Below are positions 47,716-57,913 of a stretch of 64,000 bases of DNA, one piece after another; within the stretch, counting starts at the first letter, position 1; each line of letters opens with the position of its first letter. The DNA lies in contig NC_059503.1 in the NCBI RefSeq assembly GCF_914767665.1, forward strand, positions 37,200,001-37,264,000, in the 5' to 3' direction. This DNA comes from Harmonia axyridis. Taxonomy: Eukaryota; Arthropoda; Insecta; Coleoptera; Coccinellidae. The notes beneath the pieces were generated by a model. That model was not told the origin of the DNA and did no database searches. It saw only the letters and a list, made by a program, of their open reading frames with translations. Made by a program: the position numbers and the translations under genes.

Positions 47716-48393
47716 TCAAGAATTAAGTATTGTGTTTTTTATTTTTCTGACAAAATGTCTGAGGTCACTTACACGCTTTATCTCCTGAGGTAAGGCGTTG
47801 TATAATCGTATACCTACGTGTGAGGCATGTTTTTGAGAAATTGTTTTCTGTATTTTCGGCGTTTTTATTTGATTTTGGGATTGACTTCTTGTGCTATAAG
47901 TATGCTCATACCTTACATAATCTACACGGTGTTTATATATCATCAACAGAGCATTTTTGTGGAATAATTGTCCAATTGTGTACACTTTAGCTTCATTGAA
48001 TAGAGAGTGAGAGGGGTATAAACGATCTTTTTTCATTATTATCCTCAGAATGAATTTCTGAGTGGTTTCCAAACTTTCGAGATGAGTTCTATAAGCTGCC
48101 CCCCAACCAACTATACCATATTCCAAAATTGACTGCGCTAAGGCAAAATAAATTGTAAATATTGTTCGTTGTGATAATATATTGACTAACAGTTTGAATT
48201 TTGGTAATGTACACCTAAGTAATTTTACTATATGTTTAATATGCTCATCCCATCGTAGCAATCGGTCTATGTACACGCCCAAGTATTTTATCTTACTGGC
48301 TTCTTCGATAAAATTCCGACAATCGCAATTATGGTCACAGTTCTTTTTCTTATGTATTTTAATGGTTTTTATATTTTGATCATGTCCTGCCAA
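47716..48393 (-). pseudogene. LINE reverse transcriptase C-terminal region, frame open
   Basis: A 225-codon open frame with IKYLGVYIDRLLRWDEHIKH, FALAQSILEYGIVGWG (thumb region), LESLETTQKFILRI and RLYNALPQEIKRV, the end of a CR1/R1-like RT protein. The catalytic domain is missing (5' truncation), which is why it is classed as a pseudogene. The tail of the element lies toward 47500. Confidence 0.85.
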
Positions 48394-48857
48394 AATTCAG
48401 ATAAGATAAAAAGATAAGATGTGATAATAATATTGAGGATGATATACATATCTTGACATCGAGGAATCCAAAACTTCTCAATGTCTTCAAATTCTAAAAC
48501 CTCAGATTTTTTTGGAATATATTTTCTTTTACAAAGATTTTAATAAGGGTTGTCATTTCGAATAATTCGATTTCGAAAATCAATATTATGTTATCGGTTG
48601 AGTACCTATACAACAATACAACGAATAGGTTTTCTCTTCCACAAATTTGACCACATTGAGCCTTTTGAACATAATTCTAACCGTCCGTTACCTACTATTT
48701 TTCATAATGCAACATCAATCAATTGCACAATATAACTTTGGTCAATAAAAATGACGTTTGAATTAGAATTATTCATTCTTGTCCTTAGTAACCAATTAAT
48801 CGTTTCCTCAGCAACCACTTTTCCCTCCGCCCGCCGCGCCGGAGGGAATTAGTATAT

Positions 48858-49381
48858 TGTGTTGCGCATAATGTGGGAAATATTATTCCCCACGGCACTT
48901 TGCCCACACCTCCCTTGGTAGACCAATGAAATTGGGTTTTTGAGTCGTTTCTATGGAAACGCAATAAATTAGCACATACTGTCAACGAAGGTCATTTTGA
49001 TTTGAATCGAGTCCATTACTTGAATTATTGAAATTTGTGCAGTTGTAGGAAAAGTATAGTGTGCAACATGTGGAGAGAGTCCTTTTCTCGCTCGTGTGTT
49101 TGCGGCACTCGCCTTTCAGGCTCGTGCCACAAACTTCCACACTCGCGAGAAAAGTTGGACTTTCCCCACTTGTTGCACACTATACTTTTCCTACAACTGC
49201 ACAAATTTCAATAATTCAAGTAATGGACTCGATTCAAATCAAAATGACCTTCGTTGACAGTATGTGCTAATTTATTGCGTTTCCATAGAAACGACTCAAA
49301 AACCCAATTTCATTGGTCTACCAAGGGAGGTGTGGGCAAAGTGCCGTGGGGAATAATATTTCCCACATTATGCGCAACACA
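48858..49381. mobile_element. Palindrome (family H1) with perfect 211-bp arms
   Basis: Arms 48858-49068 and 49171-49381 are reverse complements; by eye I found no mismatch or indel. Landmarks are TGTTGCGCATAATGTGGG, CGTTTCTATGGAAACG and GCAGTTGTAGGAAAAG with their inverses. The 102-nt core is the imperfect hairpin TTTTCTCGCTCG ... CGCGAGAAAAG seen in the short copy at 30.3 kb. The right flank (CAATTGAGTAAACTATGCAG) also matches that copy. Confidence 0.9.
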
Positions 49382-50502
49382 TAGTTTTGCAATTGAGTAA
49401 ACTATGCAGAATACGCTACTTTTCATAGAACTTTTCGATGATCCTGTCAGTCGAGAAAAGACGTGGTTATTGTACGTTTGAAAAAAAAACAAATTTTTGT
49501 ATCTATATGCGAAAATGAGGTCCATAGTATTTATATTGTCAAATGTTTATTTTACACCCGGCAGTACTGATACATTATATGAATCCTTTTTATTTATTTA
49601 TTTCTTTCTACAACAGGAACCTCAATAGAAAATCCAATAACTGAGGTTCACAATGATTACAATATAAAAAATAATTCCACACTCTATGAGAAAATCATCA
49701 AATCATCAATCAAACAAAAAAATTAAATATTTCTTAAAAGACGAAAATATAAAAAACAAATATTAATGTTTTTCGGAATCAAGTCATGTAACTTCTGACA
49801 GATATGTCGTAAGCCTTCTGGTGAAAGTTTTTAAATCAAGATTGAAAAGGTCAAGATCATTAATAAGGCAGTTGTAAAATCGCAGTATTCTGGGGAAAAT
49901 TGGAAAATTATGATGGAGATTAGTTCTTGATTTGAGAATCCAAAATTAAGCTCTAATACGACCAGGATACTGTGGTACAATTATCATATGTGAGCATACT
50001 AACGGATAACTGAAAAAATTATTTGATATCTTGTACAAGAACATAGCATCAAGCAGCGCCCTCCTCCCCTCTAGGCTAAAAAAAATATGTTCAATCAATG
50101 TACTTTTATAGTCTGTAGGTGAGCTGGTTGGATTGAATCTATAATTCAAACTTCTAAAAAAATTTTTTAACTCATTCAATTCGGTCAATATACTTGTGGT
50201 AATGAGGGTTCCAGATTTGGGTAGTGTACTCTAAGCTGCTTCTTACGAGGGAAATATACAGGGTTTTCAATGTGATCGCGTTTTTGAAATCTTTAGTTCT
50301 TCTTAAAACAAAACCAACCATCCCGAAACTTTTTTTGACCACCGCATCTATATGAAATTCAAAAGACAATTTTCTATCTAATAAAACCCCGAGATCTCTA
50401 ACAATATCTACTCTTTTCAACTCAAGCCCGTCAAGAAAAAAAAGACAATCTGATAACTTTTAGGTTTCTTGTGTGGCGGCTTCTCATAGCAACAATAAAC
50501 AC

Positions 50503-50586
50503 AGCACTCGGTGGCCTAGAGGTTAAGAGTGTAGACTCACTCACCGAGATGCGACAAGGTGCCGGGTTCGAGTCCCGGCGGCTCCC
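50503..50586 (+). tRNA. tRNA-like head of the ribozyme SINE (pseudo-tRNA)
   Basis: The T-arm is perfect (CCGGG-TTCGAGT-CCCGG, 50562-50578). The D-arm and A-box are recognisable, but the acceptor strands pair at only about 4 of 7 positions, and the region between the D- and T-arms is long (type II-like). It is useful as a Pol III promoter, not as a translating tRNA. Confidence 0.55.
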
Positions 50587-50606
50587 GATAATAATAAATT
50601 CCCCAA

Positions 50607-50682
50607 GCGTCTGTGACACGGCACACACAAATATACCAAAGTCACACTGATGAGTCCGGTGTGTGTGCCAGGGACGAAACGC
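50607..50682 (+). ncRNA. Hammerhead ribozyme, stem III open (type III)
   Basis: Stem III is GCGT (50607-50610) with ACGC (50679-50682), and the cleavage site follows C50611 in GTC. Stem I is TGTGAC (50612-50617) with GTCACA (50641-50646), six perfect pairs. The core CTGATGA spans 50647-50653. Stem II is GTCC (50654-50657) with GGAC (50672-50675), then GAAA at 50676-50679. All invariant core bases are present. Loop I (GGCACACAC, 50620-50628) and loop II (GTGTGTGCC, 50661-50669) are exact complements, allowing a kissing interaction. Confidence 0.9.
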
Positions 50683-51734
50683 ATAAATAGGCATATATGA
50701 AATCCTACACTTGTAAAAGTTATATGCTGACATGTTTTTACATTCAACTTAAAATATCTTTCTAAGCAGAAAACGAATAAACGGTCCAGGTCTTCCTGGC
50801 AGGCAACAACATCTCCCATATTTTAATAATATTTTATAATTTTTTTAATCATCGGCATATAAGCTATGATGGGCATTAAGAAATTATTCTGAGAGATCAT
50901 TGAAATAAATTGAAAAAAGAAACGGTCCAAGATGGGAACCCTGCTGGACTCCTGACGTGACATCCACCTGCTCAGATGATTGACCATTAACGACCACGTA
51001 CTCTCTTCTCCCATCCAAGTAAGATGCGATCGATTGAAGAAGCGATACAGTGATCCCAATATCCTCCAATATCAACATTATGATGCACCTTATCAAAAGC
51101 TTTTGCCATATCTGTGTGAATAGCTTCTACTTGAAAACCTTCATCCATTGACCTTGATAGGTAATCAACATATGGCGACAAATTGGTCAACACTGAACGA
51201 CCCCTGAAGAAACCATGTTGATCTTTTGAAATTCTACTCTTCTACAAATGAAATAGTCTGTCTGTCACCAAGGATTCGAACATCTTGCCAAACTGGTCGA
51301 GAATGGAAACAGGTCTAAAATTGTTGATATTCTTCTTATTGCCAGACTTGTGTATAGGAACCACCTCGGCCAACTTCCACATGTCTGACAACAATCCTTC
51401 CTTGAGGAATCTATCATAAATTATGTGCATAGGTTTCACCAGGCTGGCCTTACTGACATTTAAAGATGTTATTTTTGCCTCTATCTCTGCCTCAGAAATG
51501 TCGTTGAAAAATATTATTATTAATCTTTTTTTTGTAAATGACCGACTTATAAGGATCTTCAAAAAAGTATGAGAAGAATCCACTCAACTTATTTGCTTTT
51601 ACAATGAGAGTTTTGTTGTTGTGTTCCAATACTTGCGAAATTTGTTCATTTCTTCTAAATGCTCCCACATCATTTATGTGGATATACGTTTATTGTAGTC
51701 TTCTCTTATACATAAATCCTCCTTAAATAATTTC

Positions 51735-51810
51735 GAATTAGTGGTTGATAAATATGAAAACGTAAAAATCATATGCCGTGGGGATTTTAACATTTCTGGG
51801 GAATGAATTT
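51735..51810 (+). pseudogene. LINE endonuclease scrap
   Basis: VVDKYENVKIICRGDFNISG carries the GDFN catalytic motif of LINE endonucleases, on the strand opposite to the neighbouring RT. Only about 25 residues. Confidence 0.45.
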
Positions 51811-51837
51811 TTCCTAAGTACTACGGCATCGCTTCTT

Positions 51838-52145
51838 CAGAGCCGTATCTAGGGCGTGGTACATCTGTATTTCGATTTTGTGCTCACTTATGGGAAGTTG
51901 TGACCCTGATATTTCCTTAAAAAAATTGAAGAAAGTTAGTCTTGCACTTTCGTTTTTCTTCGGCGAAAATTGCTTCAGATACTTTTGCTACATTTGTGCA
52001 GTTGCCTTGATCTGGTCAGATTTTCAGAAATAACTCTCTACTTTTTCTTCAAAGGATTGAAATCAGTTATCAGTAAATTGTTTGAAAATCTGACAGACAT
52101 CAGTCAGCAGCATATATAGCCCAACTATACAGGGTGAGTCTTTGC
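51838..52145. other. Spacer with a possible hAT-type end
   Basis: CAGAGCCGTATCTAGGG at 51838 repeats the sequence at 2385. The other end was not identified. Nothing else was recognised. Confidence 0.25.
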
Positions 52146-52150
52146 TTGTA

Positions 52151-52888
52151 CAGGGTGGGCAAATAAGCGAGGTAAGCGGCTATATCATATCATAAACATA
52201 TATATATCTATATCATATAGCTATATCATAAACATTAATCGCAGAAGCCTCTGCGATTAATGTTTATGATAAAATAAACTACATTATTATTTTTATTATT
52301 ATTATTATATCTCAGGATCCACTCATCGTAGAGACTTGCGGTAAAAAATTTTACCACTAAAGTGTACAAGAGTAAACACTGGAAATTGTTTTGAAGTTCA
52401 TACCTCTACCGCTAGGGGCCGTAATAGCTACCGTCGAGTAGAAAAATGAATTTTACTCGAAAATGTTTCATATGAAGTTGAAGAAAAAATATCATCACTG
52501 TAATCCTTGGAAAATTCTCTATCTTTTTGAATTGTCACTTTCGATTTTACGACATCAAATAAGGGTAGGTGAAAGGGAGAAATCTGACTGATTGAAACGC
52601 CTGTAACTTCAGTTTGGCTCAACATTTTTGAACAAAGTAGATCTCGTTTGTAAGATAATATCTTGTTGATTGAGGACAAAATATAGTCATGAGAAATTTG
52701 TTTTTGCTGCTTTCGATAGGGCGCTAAGTCAGAAGTTCATTGTTTTGTTTTTTACTGCGAAATTTCAAATGTAATGATAGGATTTTCCTAACAGAAACAG
52801 AAATTCCATCAAATTTGCATGAAAACACCTGAAGGTCGCAAAGCGAACCTGAGATATAGCCGCTTACCTCGCTTATTTGCCCACCCTG
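52151..52888. mobile_element. MITE with perfect 36-bp inverted ends and TA duplication
   Basis: CAGGGTGGGCAAATAAGCGA continuing GGTAAGCGGCTATATC (52151-52186) is exactly inverted at 52853-52888. TA flanks both ends (52149-52150, 52889-52890), a Tc1/mariner-type duplication. The interior has a reverse ORF (52428-52679) of unknown nature and a long hairpin at 52224-52271. Confidence 0.92.
52224..52271. repeat. 48-bp perfect hairpin
   Basis: TATCATAAACATTAATCGCA plus GA pairs over 22 bp with its inverse around an AGCC loop, inside the MITE. Confidence 0.85.
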
Positions 52889-52891
52889 TAC

Positions 52892-53380
52892 ATGTCCGAT
52901 TCCAAACCATTCGCGAGATATAACTGAAAATTATATTTATTTTTATGGATTTTCAACAGCCCATATCTTTTCAACCGAGCCGATTCGGAAAAAATGGTGA
53001 AGGTAAAAAGAATTTTCTTTGACATCAGGAATTGCGAACTGCAAAATTCGAATTTAATTCTTCTGATAAGTTTATCGAACAATGAAATTCCACTCATAAG
53101 GCAATGTTTATTGATCACCCTGTATGACGGTGTCAATAATGGTTTTTGAATTTTCTCAAAGAATTAATTATTCGTGGTTACGAATTCGACGTACGGACGT
53201 ACAGGGTGATCCAATATTTCCGAAAATAGAAAAAGTCCGGATCTGGTTTGTTCGCGATTTCAGAAATATTGGAGGAAGGCGATAGTAGAGTGACTACACT
53301 TCAAAATTTGAAATTATTCGGTCGATTAGTTAAAGAGTTATTGAACTATGAACAAATTATATAGGATGCTGAATGAACAA
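52892..53380. other. Spacer without recognised genes
   Basis: One ACAGGGTGATCC motif at about 53210 resembles a MITE end; a partner was not found. Confidence 0.3.
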
Positions 53381-53384
53381 ACGT

Positions 53385-54005
53385 CAACAGAATCAGGAGG
53401 TCCTCCCAGCGCCGAAGATATATAGAGTTTTTGGACCGATCAACTGTCAACACCAACCCCTTGTAACTTCTGAGCGAGTTGGATAAGAAGCGAGGAAAAA
53501 ACATGTGAGACCATAGAAAATATGCCGCATAGTGTAGTAACATCTGAAGAATTACAGGAAATACTGGAGAGCACTCACAACTGAAAATCCCCAGGCCCAG
53601 ATGAAATTCACAACTTCTGGTTGAAGAAGTTTTGGTGTCTGCACGGCAGACTAGTAGAATCCATAAATAACATAGTACACAATCCAAGGGATAGGCCAAC
53701 GTTCTTGACAACAGGTATCATTTACCTCATACCGAAAGATTTTCAAACACAAAGGATCCATCAAAATACAGATCTATAACATGTCTACCAACAATATACT
53801 AAATCATCACATCATGTTTAGCATCTCGTATCTACAAACATTGCGAGATAAATAATATCATGACTACACAGCAGAAAGGATTATCCAAGAATGCACTAGG
53901 ATCCAAAGAACAGCTGGTTATAGATTCCATCATATGCATATCATCTATAATAAGCAAGATTTCAAGAAAAAAATAAAAGCAAGCACTGTGAAGCTGCAAA
54001 AAAAA
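53385..54005 (+). pseudogene. LINE reverse transcriptase fingers fragment
   Basis: KSPGPDEIHNFWLKKFWCLH, RPTFLTTGIIYLIPKD and TTQQKGLSKNALGSKEQLVI follow the order of the RT fingers in a LINE where a KGC-type motif is usual (here KGL). Several stops. Its right edge abuts the Gypsy primer-binding region. Confidence 0.7.
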
Positions 54006-54007
54006 AT

Positions 54008-54769
54008 GATTTGGCCCCACGTTGGGCGCCAAAAATTTGTAAACTACCCTTACAATGGGCCTATCAGCTGCTCAAATTGATACGGTGACGGTATAAGTTG
54101 TACCCATGAACCTCACAGGTCTTACCTTTAGTTGGGCGCCAGGTTTAACGAGTAAACGTCTTGAACGTTGCTTAAAAAAATTTGATAAAAAAATGTATTT
54201 ATAATTTTATTCAACAAATTAATTTACTATCTGAAAAATGCTGAAGGCTGATTTAAAAAAAAAAATAAATAAGTTAGCTTTACAAAAATAAATTTACTAG
54301 ATTCCAGGACAGAAATTTTAAGAGATCTCACTTGAATATTTACTCAATAATTTTGAATAGGTAAGAAACAGCGTGAACAGAAACGTTGTGCTCTCCAAAA
54401 TTCAATTCATAAACTAGATTGGTATCAATAGCTTCTATTTGGTGGAGAATCGTTGGACAGATGTTAACCAAAGGGTTTCTTCCATAGTGTAATATTCTGA
54501 TCTTCCTGAGCATCAAATTTATAAGATGGTGGACTCCGCCAATGTCGACTGATACTCGAACATGTAAAATATATAAATGTATCAGTAGAGATCAAAATGG
54601 TGGTTGATTTATATTATGTTCCAACTAACTCTTCCGGTAATACAAAATAAAATAATACGAATTATAAAATCAGTATTGAAAATCTGTAGAATTTCAATAA
54701 GAGTATTTATAAAAAAAATTGTTTAATAAGAACAAAAGAGAGAAAAAATGATCTAACTATATTTATAAG
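54008..54769 (-). repeat. Gypsy LTR/primer-binding region (part 1)
   Basis: On the minus strand two copies of TGGCGCCCAAC, a common insect primer-binding sequence, lie at about 54019-54031 (followed by GTGGGGCC) and 54132-54144. Upstream of them on the same strand are AATAAA and AT-rich LTR-like DNA. Together with 56882-57130 it probably formed the LTR flanking the Gypsy coding region, split by the hAT. LTR borders could not be fixed. Confidence 0.35.
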
Positions 54770-54984
54770 CGGGGCCCCCGCAACCGCAGGTGCAACGCGT
54801 GCACCGCACGCGGGCGCCACTCTAAAATAGCGCCAAAACCTCTTATAGACCGCATGAAGAACCGATGGACCAAAGGTTTTCGAAAAAGATTCTTTCAAAT
54901 TTTTTCAACAATTTTTTTTTCCAAAATTCTTTCTTGCAATTAATACAAGTTCCGAACGTCGCAATCGGCATGAAATAGCCAGAT

Positions 54985-56625
54985 ATTGGTTTACAAAAAG
55001 CATACTCGATGCTAATCCTAGGGCATTTTTTGCGCCATGTGATGCACACAGCTTAAATTTAACTGAAAATGATGCTGCTAATGTTTCAAATGAAACAGTG
55101 GTCTCTTTTGATATTGTACAAGAACTTTATATATATTTCTCTTCATCCACAAAAAGATTAGAATGTTACAAAAAAACCATGATCCTCAGTTACATCTAAA
55201 ACCCCTAAGTGATACTAGATTTTTCTTTATTTATTTTTTTTTTATTTATTTAAAAACTTGAAAACATAATTGTTCTTAAGCTAAGTCGAAGAGACCAAAG
55301 CCCATGTCATCATCAGACTCTGATTCTGCAGGTTCTTCCTTCTTTTTCTATTCTTTCTTTTCTTCAGCAGCTGGGGCTGCAGCACCACCGGAAGCAGCTG
55401 TGGGAGCAGCAACAGCACCACCAGAAGGTACACTAGCAAGTTTACCCTGTCCTTGTGCAATTACTTCATCAATAGACTTTCCATTTAGCTCGTCAATAAC
55501 TTTTTTGACCTTAGCTAGGTCGCATTCAATACCAACAATATCTTTTCCAAATCTGAAGCAGTTGGATTAACTTTTCCGCCATAAGAGGCCAAAAGGTAAG
55601 CAGCCACGTAACGCATTTTTAAGTCGTTAGACACGAAACGAGTGATACTAAGTGATACTAGATGGTCAAGTAGAATTGATGCTAAAGTTTCATTTTATTC
55701 AAATATGTGATAGCCTTTCAGAAATAGCAGAATATGATACTTTTAACATAAAAACCAGACATAAAGCGAGTTCTCTTCTATTAAATATTCATTCTTTTAA
55801 ATTTATTTGAAGTATAATAATTTCTTATGATGTTTCATTCGAGATTAATATTGTAAGCAAAATTATGCAAAGTGTAGCGATTGACATTAAAGTGTACCAA
55901 AACTATTTGAAGAATTCTCGAGAAAAAACTTGCGAAAGCTGGAAAACTAGCGGCTGCTCTTGAGATAGATCAAGGTTTTTCTCTATTATATACTGTAAGA
56001 CGAAAGTATAAACCAAAATTGTTCTATTATGAGCAGACGGATGAGGCACCTCAAGATCCAAAAATCGCTTTTAAAATAAATTTTTTCTTGAAAATAATTG
56101 ATCAAACACTAAGTTCCTTGAATAGTAGGTTTGATATGATATCTGATTACGATAACGTTTTTTGTTTTATTTGTGATATTCTTAAATTAAATGACAAATA
56201 TCTATTAAAATGCTGTTATGCTCTTCAACAAAAGCTAATTGATCAGGAAAAAAGAGGCTGACGTGAAAGAAAATGATTTATTCAACGAGATAAAAGCCCT
56301 AAGTTTTCATTATCTGAAGCGAAAATCCTCTTGAAATTCTACAATATATTTTTGAAAATAATCTAACTTCTTCTCTACCGAACTAGTATTGCCTCAAGAA
56401 TCCTTCTCACTTTACCTGTGTCTGTTGCTTCTAGTGAGAGATCATTCACTAAATTAAAAATAATTAAAAACTATTTGAAGTCTACCATGTCATAAGAAAG
56501 ATTTTCTGGATTGGCAATCTTAGACATAGAGCAAGAGATACTCGATAAATTGATAATATAAAAGAATTTGCAGCAGCCAAATCTAGAAAAACATCCATTC
56601 AATTTCTGGATTGATCCTAATTAAA
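54985..56625 (+). pseudogene. hAT transposase (ZMYM-like family), broken
   Basis: NPRAFFAPCDAHSLNL, IVQELYIYFSSSTKR and LSDTR appear before the retrocopy and WSSRIDAKVSF directly after it, showing the original continuity. Further on are YYEQTDEAPQDPKIAFKINF and NDLFNEIKALS, and finally the dimerisation region LPVSVASSERSFTKLKI with AILDIEQEILDKL. This is the RNase H-like hAT transposase of the type often annotated as zinc finger MYM protein. Stops and shifts abound. Confidence 0.85.
55221..55647 (-). pseudogene. RpLP2: Processed retrocopy of ribosomal protein LP2
   Basis: The minus strand reads MRYVAAYLLASYGGK, NPTASDLEKIL, ELNGKSIDEVIAQGQGKL, an Ala-rich hinge, and the closing EESESDDD-type acidic tail with MGFGLFDLA and a stop (55277-55279); the start codon is at 55614-55616. 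This is the 60S stalk protein P2, normally about 113 residues. A small deletion after LEKIL shifts the frame and a TAG sits in the charged tail. There are no introns, an A-rich tail lies on the 3' side, and a 16-bp target duplication CTAAGTGATACTAGAT (55205-55220, 55648-55663) shows LINE-driven retroposition. Confidence 0.95.
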
Positions 56626-56881
56626 TGTTTATGCCTTTATAAATAATTTATAGAAGAATACAGCTTAAGTTTTGAAACACATTTGAAATGTATTATGTTA
56701 CGACTAATACCATGAAGTTCTTAAGGCAATGAAGGTTGCTGATAGATTTTCAACCATTCTACACTGAATTCTCAACATAACTTATCCAGCAGTGCTTTTC
56801 TCCACCTCCCCCCGTTAAGGGGCGCCAAAATATGTTCCGCACGCGGGCGTTGATGTCCCTTGCGGGGGCTCTGTTTATAAG

Positions 56882-57136
56882 TAATATAAAATTCAATATC
56901 TGCTTTCCGGAAAGAGAAAAAAATAATAAGGATAATCATCTGAAATTTAGTTTAATATTATGAAATCTACAAATGAACGTACATATTCCTGTTGAAAGGT
57001 TTCCTCATGAAAGCGCAAATTTTCCAAAGGAACGACAAAAATGTATATTCTTTCATGATTTTCCACCATTCAACACTCTCATTCTATAGTCATGAAATGA
57101 AAGGTAATGTTTAGGCAAAGAAAAAGAAATATAAAA
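56882..57136 (-). repeat. Gypsy 3' region / LTR (part 2)
   Basis: AT-rich sequence between the integrase stop and the hAT target duplication; continuous with 54008-54769 once the hAT is removed. It probably includes the polypurine tract and LTR start, which I could not locate exactly. Confidence 0.35.
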
Positions 57137-57913
57137 TTATTTTGAGTTATCATCTGAAAGAGCGCTCAAGCGCTGAAATATTCCTCTCCGTCGAATCCAC
57201 ATTCTCGTCCATATAGGCTGACTTAAGGTCTCGTTACCATCCACATCTTTGAGTTCGTAAACCAAATCTGGAACAACTGTAGTTACAATGCAAGGTACAA
57301 AATTAAGGACTAATTTGGCAGAATAATTATTAATAGCCGAAGATAGAGTAACATTCTTCTTCCACACCTTGTTACCGACATAAAATTTTACTTTTCGCTT
57401 CCTCAAATTGTATTGGTGAGAGTTCCTAAGATAAGCCTGATGCAACCTATTTCGTACGTTGACAAATAATTCCGGAAGCTTTTGAACATCCTCAATTCGT
57501 TGCAATTTGTCTGTAACAGTTAAAATTGATGTTACGATGACTTTGTTTACTCTCTCTGCGAAATTAACTTGCGAGTGATATTTTGCATTGTACCAAAATT
57601 TTTGAACACGATAAGTTTCCATCAACTATTTAAATCTTTACTGATGAATTGATTGCCGTTATCGACCGTAACAATCTGCTGTACGTCGTAAATGAGGAAT
57701 ACTATTTTCAATGAATTTAACTATATTTTTCGATGTAGCCTTAGACATCGGTTGAACCAAAGTAAATTTAGTAAACCAATAGGCAATCACCAACAAGTAT
57801 TGATTTTCATTCTTTGATCTCGGATAATGGACCCAAAATATCCGCAGAAATAAATTGAAAAGGAAAATTTATGTTTTTATATGTACTCATCTGACTAGCG
57901 GGAGGTAAGTTCG
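57137..57913 (-). pseudogene. Gypsy integrase, core and C-terminal part
   Basis: Part of the Gypsy pol polyprotein. YLLVIAYWFTKFTLVQP and FIENSIP (core) are followed by a second stretch, an open frame at 57137-57625, with WYNAKYHSQVNFAERVNK, YNLRKRKVKFYVGNKVW and LVYELKDVDGNET, the usual chromatin-side tail of Gypsy integrases. The core is broken by shifts near 57640-57700. The element is interrupted at 57913 by the Crypton and resumes at 59454. Confidence 0.85.

Larger units (their letters stand above)
50473..50709 (+). mobile_element. tRNA-headed SINE-like element carrying a hammerhead ribozyme
   Basis: A 237-bp insertion in the LINE above, with CTTGT on both sides (50468-50472, 50710-50714). 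It has three parts: a 30-bp lead, a tRNA-like head (about 50503-50586) with A-box TGGCCTAGAGGT and B-box GGTTCGAGTCC, and a 3' part with a complete hammerhead (50607-50682) and a 27-bp tail without poly-A. The head resembles a long-variable-arm tRNA, but its acceptor pairs only partly. The combination suggests a Pol III-transcribed, self-cleaving short retroelement. Confidence 0.75.
49900..51600 (-). pseudogene. Jockey-like LINE reverse transcriptase, interrupted
   Basis: Read right to left: WKLAEVVPIHKSGNK and NNFRPVSIL (fingers), TDMAKAFDKVHHN (first Asp), SGVQQGSHLGPFLFSIY, SLYADD (catalytic box, about 50840, followed by a stop), KTCQHITF, then the 237-bp insertion, then KRVDIVRDLGVLLDRKLSF and LVRSSLEYTTQIWNPHY. 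Removing the insertion joins KTCQHITFTRN to LKVIRLSFF in one frame, so the host copy was readable there; a one-T slip follows. Confidence 0.85.
54770..56873 (+). mobile_element. hAT element (family hAT-A) with transposase remnant
   Basis: It runs from CGGGGCCCCCGCAACCGC to CTTGCGGGGGCTCTG, flanked by an exact 8-bp duplication TTTATAAG (54762-54769, 56874-56881). Its ends match those of 32885-34905 in inverse order. It carries a decayed forward transposase, and an RpLP2 retrocopy is inserted in that gene. Confidence 0.9.

Noticed and set aside
55304..55570. Ser/Ala-rich forward ORF
   Set aside because: It is the antisense of the RpLP2 retrocopy's Ala-rich hinge.
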